Assembly: GCF_000772705.2 (NCBI RefSeq)
Contig: NZ_JSBW02000042.1
Span: forward strand, 1 to 64,000
Length of the DNA: 64,000 bases
DNA from: Xanthomonas vasicola
Lineage (GTDB): Bacteria > Pseudomonadota > Gammaproteobacteria > Xanthomonadales > Xanthomonadaceae
Direction: 5' to 3'
The notes beneath the pieces are model-generated. The model was not told the origin of the DNA. It worked only from the letters and a program-made list of their open reading frames with translations, and made no database searches. Below, one piece after another: positions 16,219-25,300 of the stretch (within the stretch, counting starts at the first letter, position 1; each line of letters starts with the position of its first letter). The position numbers and the translations under genes were made by a program.

Positions 16219-17687
16219 TGGCGCGCGCGCTCATCGCCGTGGTGTTGCTGATCTGCAGCCTCGGCGTGCAGGCCGCGCAAGTCACCATCGGTTCGAAGAA
16301 CTTCACCGAAGCGGTGATCCTGGGAGAAATCGCCACCGCCGCCGGCAAGCGCGACGGTGTGGATGTCCAGCACCGCGCTCAGCTCGGTGGCACGCGCATT
16401 CTGTGGCGCGCGCTGGAGACCGGACAGATCGATGCGTATGCCGAATACACCGGCACGCTGGCGCAGGAACTGCTGCAACTACCCAACGCCAATCAAGCCG
16501 AACTGCGCGCCGCACTCGACGCGCGCGGGCTGGCGATGACCGATTCGCTGGGTTTCCAGAATACCTACGCGTTCGGGATGAAGCGCGAACGTGCGCAGGC
16601 GTTGGGCATCGCCGCGTTGTCGGATCTGGCACGGCATCCCACGCTCAAGATCGGTTTGAGCAATGAATTCATGCAGCGTGCCGATGGCTGGCCGGGTGTG
16701 CGTGCGGCGTACGCGTTACCGCAGAGCGCGACTGGGCTGGATCATGACCTGGCCTATCGCGCGCTGCAGAGTGGCGCGATCGAAGTTACCGACCTGTACA
16801 GCACCGATGCGGAAATTCCGTATTACCAACTGCAGGTGCTGCGCGACGACCAGCATTATTTCCCGGACTACCAGGCGATTTTTCTGTATCGCAAGGATCT
16901 GGCGCAACGCTCGGCGGCGATGTTGCAGGCATTGCAGGGGCTGCAAGGACGCATCGATGAAGCCACCATGCAGCGGCTCAACGCACAGGTAAAACTGGAG
17001 CGGCAGTCCGAAGCGGCGGTTGCCGCGCATTGGTTGGGCGTCACGCCGGCCTCTGAAACGGACTCGCGTGTGACGCGGTTGCTTGTGCATACGCGCGAGC
17101 ATCTGGCGTTGGTCGGCAGTTCGTTAGGGCTGGCGTTGCTGCTTGCGCTACCGCTGGGCGTGCTGGCAGCACGGCGTCCACGTCTGGGGCAGGTGGTGTT
17201 GTCGTTGACCGGTGTGCTGCAGACGCTGCCGTCGCTGGCAGTGTTCGTTTTCATGATTCCGGTGTTCGGGATCGGCGCAAAACCAGCGATTGCTGCGCTG
17301 TTTCTATATAGCCTGCTGCCGATCGTGCGCAACACCCATGCCGGGCTGACCTCAATCCCGCGCGAGCTGCGTCAGACCGCGCATGCCATTGGGTTACCGG
17401 CGTGGACACGCCTGTGGCGTGTGGAACTGCCGCTGGCCCGCCGCACGATTGTGGCCGGCATCCAGACCGCCGCGGTGATCAACGTTGGCACCGCCACGCT
17501 GGGCGCGCTGATCGGCGCAGGCGGCTACGGCCAACCGATTCTCACCGGTATCCGCCTGGACGATATTGGCTTGATTCTGGAAGGCGCCATTCCCGCCGCC
17601 GTGCTCGCGCTGTTGGTGCAGGCGGTGTTCGAAGGACTGGAGCGCTGGGTAACGCCGCGTGGGTTGCGGATGAGTCAGCGGCAGTGA
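16215..17687 (+). CDS. Fused osmoprotectant ABC importer: periplasmic binding domain plus permease
   Basis: 490-residue protein joining two functions usually encoded separately. Residues 1-20 form a signal or first membrane segment. Residues ~22-275 are an OpuAC/OsmF-type substrate-binding domain beginning QVTIGSKNFTEAVILGEIA, the hallmark start of this family. Residues ~295-485 are a ProW/OpuCB-type permease with five or so helices and the cytoplasmic coupling loop (ELRQTAHAIGLPAWTRLWRV, EAA-like). The order binding domain then permease is the reverse of the permease-first fusions known in some Gram-positive importers. The ATPase partner is the immediately preceding, overlapping gene. The substrate is not determinable; choline, betaine or a similar compound is likely. 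Confidence 0.92.
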   Translation: MMARALIAVVLLICSLGVQAAQVTIGSKNFTEAVILGEIATAAGKRDGVDVQHRAQLGGTRILWRALETGQIDAYAEYTGTLAQELLQLPNANQAELRAALDARGLAMTDSLGFQNTYAFGMKRERAQALGIAALSDLARHPTLKIGLSNEFMQRADGWPGVRAAYALPQSATGLDHDLAYRALQSGAIEVTDLYSTDAEIPYYQLQVLRDDQHYFPDYQAIFLYRKDLAQRSAAMLQALQGLQGRIDEATMQRLNAQVKLERQSEAAVAAHWLGVTPASETDSRVTRLLVHTREHLALVGSSLGLALLLALPLGVLAARRPRLGQVVLSLTGVLQTLPSLAVFVFMIPVFGIGAKPAIAALFLYSLLPIVRNTHAGLTSIPRELRQTAHAIGLPAWTRLWRVELPLARRTIVAGIQTAAVINVGTATLGALIGAGGYGQPILTGIRLDDIGLILEGAIPAAVLALLVQAVFEGLERWVTPRGLRMSQRQ

Positions 17688-17740
17688 CGTGCTGTGGGCA
17701 TCGGTGGCCGCAGGTGTGATGGACATGGGCACGAATGCCC

Positions 17741-17762
17741 TTCGCGGACGAGCCCGCTCCTA
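17741..17762. repeat. Single REP-like element
   Basis: TTCGCGGACGAGCCCGCTCC followed by TA. Read on the minus strand it starts TAGGAGCGGGCTCG, resembling the elements at 8761-8857 and Pseudomonas REP units. It sits in the 277-bp gap between the convergent ABC permease and PLP-enzyme genes, where no other structure was seen. Confidence 0.5.
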
Positions 17763-17964
17763 GAAAGGCTGGGCCAGTGGGCTTGCTAAAGGTCCTGGGC
17801 ACTGCATCGCTGTTACCACCAACAATTGCGCGGAATCATCACCGGTCAGAGCGCGCTGGCGCGCGATGAAGCTCTATCGGTAATGCCTCATCGCGTGCGT
17901 TCGCTGCTACGCATGCCGGGCAACATACGCCAGATGCGTGTTATTCAACGCTAGCGCGCCTCGC

Positions 17965-19146
17965 TCACCTACCCGGGAGCGCTGCAATCACCCGTGACAA
18001 CGCCTCGTCGGTGACGCTCAAATGCGGCGCGATCCGCAAGCGTCCGTGCCGCCGGGTGCAGATCACGCCGAGCGTGCCGAATAGGGTCGCCACTGCGTCC
18101 AACGCAGCTGCCGGTGGCCGCAGCGCAGTGAGATGCGGTGCATGACCAGGCGTGCACCAGCTGCCTAGACCACGCGCCTGCAAGGCCGCGTCCCAGTGCG
18201 TGGTCAATGCCCCCAACGTGTCCGCGATACGCACCGGCTGCCACGCATTGATCTGCTGCAATGCCACTGTGGCCATCGCGATCCGTAGCGGATCGGCAAC
18301 TCCGCCGGCATCGAATCGCCGTGCACCGCTGCGATACAGCGGCGCGGTGGCAATCGGAAATTCCCAGCTGCTGCCGGCATCGCGGCCGATCCAGTGTTCT
18401 TCGATCGGCAGCCCGTCTGTGCGCCACTGCGGTGCCACCCAGAGCCACGCCAACCCCATCGGCCCGAGCAACCATTTGTGCCCGACGCTGACCACGAAAT
18501 CCGGTTGCCAGCGCGGTAGATCAGGCGGCAACACGCCCAGGCTTTGGCTCAGATCCAGCACCAGCGCTGCCCCGCGCGCGTGCACGGCGGCGCTGATGCG
18601 GTCCAGATCCAGCGCCCGCCCGTCCAGCCAGTACGCATGCGGCAAGCTTGCGATACGCAGCGCAGGGGTCTCGGCAATGGTTTGCAGCACTGCATCGGTC
18701 AAGCTGCCATCGGTGCCCGTGGAGACCTCCACAAGATGCGCACCGGCCTCTGCGCAGCGGCGCTGCCAGATCAACAGATTTGAAGGGAATTGCCCTTCCA
18801 GCACCAGCACTGCGTCGCCGGGTTGTACGGGCAGATTGCGTGCGGCTGTCGCCAAGCCATGCGCAGCGGATGGCACCATCGCCACCGCGTGGGCATCGCC
18901 GTCGAACAGCGCGGCGGCAAGCACGCGCAATTGCTCGATCTGCTGTAACCATGTATCGAATGGCAACCGCCACGGCGCGGCCATCGCATCGACCGCCTGG
19001 TGCGCCACCGTCTGCACGGCGCGTAACAATGGACCGCGCGATGCTGCATCCAGATAAGTGACCTCGGCAGGCAGCGCAAATGCGTGATGGCGCTGGCTCC
19101 AATCGAGGGGAGTGGGAAGCGTGCTGGACAGAGAAGGCGATGACAT
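17965..19146 (-). CDS. Class V aminotransferase-fold PLP enzyme (candidate hercynylcysteine sulfoxide lyase, EgtE-like)
   Basis: 393-residue fold-type I PLP enzyme. The PLP lysine is in SVGHKWLLGPMG and the phosphate-side acidic residue in LVLDLSQSLGVLP. The start YLDAASRGPLL resembles the D-x-A-x-x-G entry of cysteine-desulfurase/EgtE-like proteins, as does the C-terminal RRHGRLRIAPHLSVTDE. It lacks the conserved active Cys loop of sulfur-transferring desulfurases as far as can be seen. It is divergent from egtB with only 65 bp between starts, and ergothioneine synthesis needs exactly this kind of PLP C-S lyase as its last step. The EgtE role is therefore a reasonable inference. A different aminotransferase or lyase role cannot be excluded. 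Confidence 0.8.
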   Translation of the reverse strand: MSSPSLSSTLPTPLDWSQRHHAFALPAEVTYLDAASRGPLLRAVQTVAHQAVDAMAAPWRLPFDTWLQQIEQLRVLAAALFDGDAHAVAMVPSAAHGLATAARNLPVQPGDAVLVLEGQFPSNLLIWQRRCAEAGAHLVEVSTGTDGSLTDAVLQTIAETPALRIASLPHAYWLDGRALDLDRISAAVHARGAALVLDLSQSLGVLPPDLPRWQPDFVVSVGHKWLLGPMGLAWLWVAPQWRTDGLPIEEHWIGRDAGSSWEFPIATAPLYRSGARRFDAGGVADPLRIAMATVALQQINAWQPVRIADTLGALTTHWDAALQARGLGSWCTPGHAPHLTALRPPAAALDAVATLFGTLGVICTRRHGRLRIAPHLSVTDEALSRVIAALPGR

Positions 19147-19211
19147 TCCAACAGCTTACCGCTGGCTGCCACGCTGCCGACACGGCACGTTCACGGGCGC
19201 TCCCCAAGCAT

Positions 19212-20501
19212 ATGGGGATGTCTGCACTCTCCCCTCTGCTGGGCCACCACCAGCAACAGCAGTTGACGCTGCTGGAACGCTACGCGCAGACCCGCGCGCT
19301 GAGCGATCGTCTCGCCGCACCCTTGAGCGCCGAAGACGCGATGGTGCAGAGCATGCCCGATGCGAGCCCGAGCAAATGGCATCTGGCGCATACCACCTGG
19401 TTTTTCGAACGCTTCGTATTGCAAGCCGACCCGGCGTACCGCGTGTTCGACCCGTCCTGGGATTTCCTGTTCAACAGCTACTACCAGAGCGTGGGCCCGA
19501 TGCATGCGCGCGCGCGGCGCGGGGTGCTGTCGCGCCCCTCGTTGCAGCAGGTGCGCCATTACCGCGCTGCGGTCGATGCACAGATGCAGCAGCGCCTGCG
19601 CGATGGCCTGCTCGATGCGCAGGCTTGCACCATCGTGCAGCTCGGCATCCAGCACGAGCAGCAGCATCAGGAGTTGCTGCTTACCGACATCAAACATGCG
19701 TTGTGGAGTAACCCGCTGCAGCCGGCCTATCGTGAGGCGGCAACGCCGCCCGCGGCTGTGGCAAGTACGCTGCGCTGGCATGCGCGCGACGAACAGATCG
19801 TCGAGATGGGGGCCGCAGCATGGCCGCAATCGGACACCTTTGCCTACGACAACGAATCGCCGCGCCACCGCGTGCTGGTCGGTGCACATGCGCTGGCAAG
19901 CCGCGTCGCGACGAACGCCGAGTTCCAGGAATTCATCGATGCCGGCGGTTATCGCAGCGCCGGTGCCTGGCTCAGCGATGGCTGGGCGATGGTGCAGGCG
20001 CAAGGTTGGCAACATCCCTTGTACTGGGATGCCGATGGCCGCGAGTTCACGCTGGACGGTTGGCGCACGCGCGATCCGCATGCGCCGGTCTGCCATCTGA
20101 GTTTGTTCGAAGCCGATGCGTTCGCACGCTGGGCCGGCGCGCGCCTGCCCACCGAAGCCGAGTGGGAACAGGCCGCTGCAGGCGTGTCGGTGCAGGGCAA
20201 TTTCGTCGACAGCGATGCATTGCATCCGCGCGGCGCTGAAGCAGTCGACACCGGTATCCAGCAGCTGTTCGGCGATGTCTGGGAGTGGACCGGCAGTGCG
20301 TACCTGCCGTATCCAGGCTTTACGCCATGGCCCGGTTCGCTGGGCGAATACAACGGCAAATTCATGAATGCGCAGTGGGTGCTGCGTGGCGGCAGTTGCG
20401 CTAGCCCAGCCAGCCACCTGCGTGTCAGTTACCGCAACTTTTTCCCCTCCGATGCACGTTGGCAATTTGCCGGCGTGCGCCTTGCCAAGGATCTGCCTTG
20501 A
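19212..20501 (+). CDS. egtB: Ergothioneine biosynthesis sulfoxide synthase
   Basis: Non-heme iron enzyme that joins a cysteine-type thiol to C2 of hercynine using oxygen. It is 429 residues from ATG 19212; ATG 19218 and 19140 are alternatives, the last nearly overlapping the opposite gene. The N-terminal DinB_2-like half carries the three-His iron site: His in KWHLAHTTWFFERF and two in QHEQQHQELLLTD. The C-terminal FGE-sulfatase half contains RLPTEAEWE, GDVWEWTGSAYLPYPGF and the end motif SYRNFFPSDARWQFAGVRLA. The stop overlaps the TTG start of egtD. Whether it uses gamma-glutamylcysteine or free cysteine cannot be read here. No egtA or egtC is adjacent. Confidence 0.94.
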   Translation: MGMSALSPLLGHHQQQQLTLLERYAQTRALSDRLAAPLSAEDAMVQSMPDASPSKWHLAHTTWFFERFVLQADPAYRVFDPSWDFLFNSYYQSVGPMHARARRGVLSRPSLQQVRHYRAAVDAQMQQRLRDGLLDAQACTIVQLGIQHEQQHQELLLTDIKHALWSNPLQPAYREAATPPAAVASTLRWHARDEQIVEMGAAAWPQSDTFAYDNESPRHRVLVGAHALASRVATNAEFQEFIDAGGYRSAGAWLSDGWAMVQAQGWQHPLYWDADGREFTLDGWRTRDPHAPVCHLSLFEADAFARWAGARLPTEAEWEQAAAGVSVQGNFVDSDALHPRGAEAVDTGIQQLFGDVWEWTGSAYLPYPGFTPWPGSLGEYNGKFMNAQWVLRGGSCASPASHLRVSYRNFFPSDARWQFAGVRLAKDLP

Positions 20502-21484
20502 ACGCCGCCGCCCATGCCATGCAACGCGCGCACGCTGCGCTGACCGACCTGCGCCCACAGCCGGACGACATCACCGCCGACGCATCGGCGGGTCTGTCGC
20601 AAACCCCCAAGACGCTGCCGTCGAAATATTTTTACGATGCGCGCGGCTCGCAGTTGTTCGAAGCCATCACGCAGCAGCCGGAGTATTACCTCACTAGCAC
20701 CGAACTGAGTTTGCTGGAAGCCAGCATGGCCTCGATCGCGCAGGCGATCAGTGCCGGCGTACATGTGGTCGAATACGGCAGCGGCAGCGGCCGCAAGACC
20801 GAATTACTGTTGCAGGGCCTGCGCGATGTGGTGGCCTACACGCCGCTGGAAATCTCGCGCACCGCGCTGCTGGAAAGCACCGCGCGGCTGACCCAGCAAT
20901 TTCCAAAGATCCAGATGTTGCCGGTGTGCACCGACTTCACCAAGCCGTTGCGTCTGCCCGATGCGCAGCGCCCGGCGCGGCGCCACGTGGTGTTCTTTCC
21001 CGGCTCCACGTTGGGCAACTTCACCGACGCTGCGGCGATCGAATTGCTGGATGCGATGCGCCAGACCATGGGCAGCGACGGCTGCGCGCTGATCGGCATC
21101 GATCTGGACAAGGATGCCGGGCTGATCGAAGCCGCCTACAACGATGCGGCCGGTGTCACCGCCGAGTTCACCCTGAACCTGCTGGCGCGGCTCAACCGCG
21201 AGATCGGCAGCAATTTCGATCTGGACGGCTTTCGTCACCACGCGGTGTATGCACGTGAGCGCGGCCGCATCGAAACCTTCCTGATCAGCCAACGTGCACA
21301 GCGCGTGCAGGTCGGCGGCAAGGACGTTGACTTTGCCGAAGGCGAAGCGATGCAGGTCGAATACAGCTACAAATACACCGACGCGCGCTTTGCCGACCTG
21401 GCTGCCGCAGCCGGGCTCAAGGTCACGCATGGCTGGAACGATGCCAAGGATTGGTTCGGCCTGCGCCTTCTGCGTCCACTGTGA
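20498..21484 (+). CDS. egtD: L-histidine N-alpha-methyltransferase
   Basis: SAM-dependent enzyme that trimethylates histidine to hercynine, the first step of ergothioneine synthesis. Family motifs are clear: KTLPSKYFYDARGSQLFEAI near the start, SAM site VEYGSGSGRKTELLL, FFPGSTLGNF, IGIDLDKD and LNREIGSNFDLDGF. From TTG 20498 it is 328 residues, near the usual ~320. TTG overlaps the egtB stop in a TTGA arrangement. ATG 20519 is the main alternative and would remove seven residues without touching the domain. The egtB-egtD order and overlap indicate a single transcript and a balanced two-enzyme pathway core. Confidence 0.95.
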   Translation: MNAAAHAMQRAHAALTDLRPQPDDITADASAGLSQTPKTLPSKYFYDARGSQLFEAITQQPEYYLTSTELSLLEASMASIAQAISAGVHVVEYGSGSGRKTELLLQGLRDVVAYTPLEISRTALLESTARLTQQFPKIQMLPVCTDFTKPLRLPDAQRPARRHVVFFPGSTLGNFTDAAAIELLDAMRQTMGSDGCALIGIDLDKDAGLIEAAYNDAAGVTAEFTLNLLARLNREIGSNFDLDGFRHHAVYARERGRIETFLISQRAQRVQVGGKDVDFAEGEAMQVEYSYKYTDARFADLAAAAGLKVTHGWNDAKDWFGLRLLRPL

Positions 21485-21499
21485 TCACCCGGGGCAGGC

Positions 21500-21769
21500 G
21501 TGCAGCCGCCCGATGATGCGCAAATTGCCGCGCTGATCCGGCATTTGCTTGCGCAACGGCAGCCTGAGCAATCGATCTGCCCCTCCGAAGTGGCGCGCGC
21601 ATTGAGCGATGACGCTGCCGTGTGGCGCAACCTGATGCCGCAAGTGCGTGCGGTGGCCGCAGCGGCCGCATGTGCTGGTGTCATTCGTGTCACCCAGCAA
21701 GGCAGAACAGTGCAATTGCCTGATGTTCGCGGGCCGATTCGCCTGATGCGCGGGCCGCGTTTCGGTTGA
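21500..21769 (+). CDS. DUF3253 small protein
   Basis: 89-residue winged-helix-like protein of unknown function. The family pattern is visible: SICPSEVARALSDD, WRNLMPQVRAVAAAA, GVIRVTQQGR and GPIRLMRGPRFG at the end. It starts at GTG 21500, 15 bp after the egtD stop, with GGGGCAG just upstream, so it is probably the third gene of the egt transcript. A DNA- or RNA-binding role is suggested only by the predicted fold. No cofactor motif is present. Confidence 0.8.
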   Translation: MQPPDDAQIAALIRHLLAQRQPEQSICPSEVARALSDDAAVWRNLMPQVRAVAAAAACAGVIRVTQQGRTVQLPDVRGPIRLMRGPRFG

Positions 21770-22334
21770 GGTTCGGCCTGCGCACTCAGGTCCCGATAGG
21801 ACGACTTCGCATTGATCCATTGCAGAGCAGATGATCTCGACCCGCTGGTCGAAGATCGGTCGATCTGAAGCTTGGCTGCAGGGCCCTTGTCCGCCCACCA
21901 TCGCAGGACACGCTGCAAGTACGTCCTTGTAAGCTCCAGTGCAGGCAACCAGCGAAGTTCGCTCTATGGAATAGACGCGGTCAGCTTGCAGCGCCCGAGC
22001 GCGAAGTCGTGCCGCCCTCGTATGGCGAGCTACTCCTTTGAGCCGCCGACCAATAACCTGGTGCGGTGTCCTTGCCGCTTGCGGGACCGTTGGCGGCATG
22101 GATGCGGCCATCGAGCCCCATGGACGGGTTTACGGCGTGTCCCGCGAGCGGCGAGGGCGCCGCTCGCTCGATTCAGCACGCTTTGCTCCAATCATTGAGT
22201 ACATCCGAACGACGCAACGGTTTACCTGCCTCTCGCCTTGCCCCGATAAAGCAAACAGCAAAGCGGCGAAAAGGCCACCTCCTCATCAGAAAAAGTCGCA
22301 ACCGTCCGCGCTAAAACGCTCGCCGAGCGCGGCC
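21770..22334. other. 565-bp intergenic region carrying a dispersed repeat
   Basis: It lies between convergent egt and oxidoreductase genes. No gene is convincing. Most of it is copy A of a dispersed repeat (21875-22150) also found at 27130-27540. The segment 22190-22334 shows nothing recognisable. Confidence 0.6.
21875..22150. repeat. Dispersed intergenic repeat, copy A
   Basis: Two blocks are shared with the region at 27130-27452. Block 1 (21875-21937) starts GCTGCAGGGCCCTTGTCCGC and contains ACGCTGCAAGTACGTCC and TGTAAGCTCC. Block 2 (21977-22150) starts GCGGTCAGCTTGCAGCGCCC and includes GCGCGAAG, GGTGCGGTGTCC, CCCATGGACGGGTTTA and GGCGTGTCCCGCGAG. The two blocks occur in the same order and orientation in both places, with divergent sequence between them. 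It codes for nothing obvious. Confidence 0.75.
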
Positions 22335-25300
22335 TCAGGCCGCCTGCACCACATGCAACGCCTTCGGATTGCGCCACTGCGCCAGCAGCGCGGTTTCGCG
22401 CGCCTTGGCTTCCTGCAGATGCGCATGTTTGACGTGGCCATAGCCACGGATATGTTCCGGAATGCTGGCAATCTGCGCTGCCAGGCCGACGGTATCGGCA
22501 TCCAGACGTTCCAGGAGCATCTCGACCGTTGCACTGTAATCGGCAATCAACTGGCGCTCGCCACGCCGCTCTTGGCTGTAGCCGAATACGTCTAGCTTGC
22601 CGCCACGCAGGAACTTCAACCGCGCCAGTAGTTTGAAGGCAGTGAACATCCACGGCCCGTATTCGCGTTTGATCAGGTTGCCGTGCGCATCTTTCTTCGC
22701 CAGCAACGGCGGTGCCAGATGGAAGCGCAGCGTGTAGTCGCCTTCGAACTGCTGCTGCAACCGGCGCTGGAAGTCGCCACGCGTGTAGAGCCGCGCCACT
22801 TCGTATTCGTCCTTGTAGGCCATCAGCTTGAAGGCGTAACGCGCCACCGCCTCGGTGAGTGCGCTGCTGCCAGGCACGCGCTGCAGCTCGTGTGTGCGCA
22901 CGCGTTCGACCAGGCTGCGATAACGCTGCGCATAGGCGGCATCCTGGTAGTCGGTCAAGAACCCAACGCGACGCGCGATGGCGTCGTCCAGCGATTGCGC
23001 CAGCTGCTCGTCGTCGAGCGGATCGGCCGGTGCAGCGACTTCGCCATGCAGCGTGCTGCCATCGGTCTGCGCCAGCGCACGCGGTGCGCCCTGACCGCTA
23101 AGGTCGTGCTCTTCCCAGCTGCCTGGGTCGCGCGCTTGCGGTATGTCGCCGTGCAGGTATGCAGGCGCGTCGGTGCCGGCCAGACCCGCGGCGCGTTGCA
23201 CCGCCGGCAGATCGATCGCAGCCAAGCGGCCCCAGGCAAATGCCTGCTGATTCATCGCAACGGCCGCGCCATTGAGCTCGATTGCACGCATCAATGCGGC
23301 ATGCGACAACGGCACCAACCCGTGTTGCCAAGCGTAGCCGAGCACGAACAGATTGCTGGCGATGGCATCGCCCAGCAATCCAGTTGCCAGCTGCGTGGCA
23401 TCCAGCAACAACGGCTCCTTGCCACCGAGTGCGGTGCGCACACCGGCGATGATCTCGGCAGCGGGAAACTGCAGATCCGGTTGCGTGGTGAAGCTGCCTG
23501 GCATGGCTTCGTAGGTGTTGAGCACCACCTGGGTGCGGCCGTCGCGCACCTTGGACAGCACCCAATAATCGTTGACCACCACCATGTCGCAACCCAGTAC
23601 CAGGTCGGCTTCGCCGGCAGCGATGCGCACGGCGTGGATGTCGTCAGGCTGGCGTGCGATGCGGATATGCGTGGTCACCGCACCGCCCTTTTGCGCCAGG
23701 CCGGTCTGGTCCAGCACCGTGGCGCCCTTGCCTTCCAGATGCCCGGCCATGCCGAGCAGCGCGCCGATCGTCACCACGCCGGTGCCGCCGACGCCGGTGA
23801 TCAAAATATTCCAGGGCTGCTCCAGCGAGGTGCGCTTGGGCGGTGAGGGAAGCGTGTCCAGCAGCGTGCTGGCATCGCGCCGCTTACCCTTGCGCGGCGC
23901 GCCGCCATGCACAGTGACAAAGCTCGGGCAGAAGCCAGAAACGCAGGAATAATCCTTGTTGCAATTGGATTGATCGATCTGCCGCTTGCGCCCGAATTCG
24001 GTTTCTTTCGGCAACACCGACACGCAGAAACTTTTCTCGCCGCAATCGCCGCATCCTTCGCACACCAGCGAATTGATCATCACGCGCTTGGGCGGATCGA
24101 TCAGTTTGCCGCGCTTGCGACGGCGGCGTTTTTCGGTGGCGCAGGTCTGGTCGAAGATCAGGATCGACACGCCTTTGGCGGTGCGCAGATGCTGCTGCAC
24201 CGCATCCAGCTCAGCACGATCGTGAAACGCGACCTCGGCAGGAAACAGGTCGCGTCGCCGCGTCCACTTGCCGATGTCGTCGCTGACCACCGCAATGTCG
24301 TGGATGCCTTCGGCGCGCAGTTGATGCGCGATGTCCGGCACGGTGAGCGTGCCGTCCACCGGCTGGCCGCCGGTCATCGCCACCGCATCGTTGTAGAGAA
24401 TCTTGTAGGTGATGTTGACCCCGGTGGCGACCGACTGCCGGATCGCCAACGAGCCACTGTGGAAATAGGTGCCATCGCCCAGGTTCTGGAACACATGCGG
24501 GGTATCGGTGAACGGCGCTTGCCCCGACCATGTCACGCCTTCGCCGCCCATGTGGGTGAAGGTGTCGGTGGCGCGATTCATCCAGGTCACCATGTAGTGG
24601 CAACCGATACCGCCCAGCGCGCGCGAGCCTTCCGGCACTGCGGTGGAGGTGTTGTGCGGACAGCCCGAGCAGTAATGCGGCACGCGCGGGAATTGCGCGC
24701 GCGGCAAGGCCATTTCCGCTTCCTTGGCATCCATCCAGCGCAGACGCTGTTCGATCGAATCGGTATTGATCGTGCTCGATTGCAGCAGGGGCTGGATGCG
24801 CCTGGCGATCACCCCCGCAATGGTTGCCGGCGTCAGCTCGCCGGTGGAGGGCAGGATCCACGCGCCCTGCTCATCGTACTTGCCGACAATGCTCGGCCGC
24901 GCGCCGGCACTGACCGGCCAGTTGTAGAACAGCTCCTTCATCTGGCGCTCGATGAAAGCCTTTTTCTCTTCCACCACCACAATGTCTTCCAGACCCTGCG
25001 CAAATGCGCTGATGCCCACCGGCTCCAGCGGCCAGCTCATGCCGACCTTGTACACGCGGATGCCGATCTGCGCGCAAGCCTGCGCGTCCAGGCCCAGGTA
25101 TTCCAGCGCCTGCAGCACGTCCAGATAGCTCTTGCCGGTGGTCACGATGCCCAAGCGCGCGTGCGGCGAATCCAGCACCACCTTGTCGATGTGGTTTGCG
25201 CGTGCAAAGGCTTGCGCTGCGGCAATCGCATACCGGTGCAGGCGCATCTCCTGATCTACCGGCGGGTCTGGCCAACGGATGCTCAAACCGCCCGGCGGCA

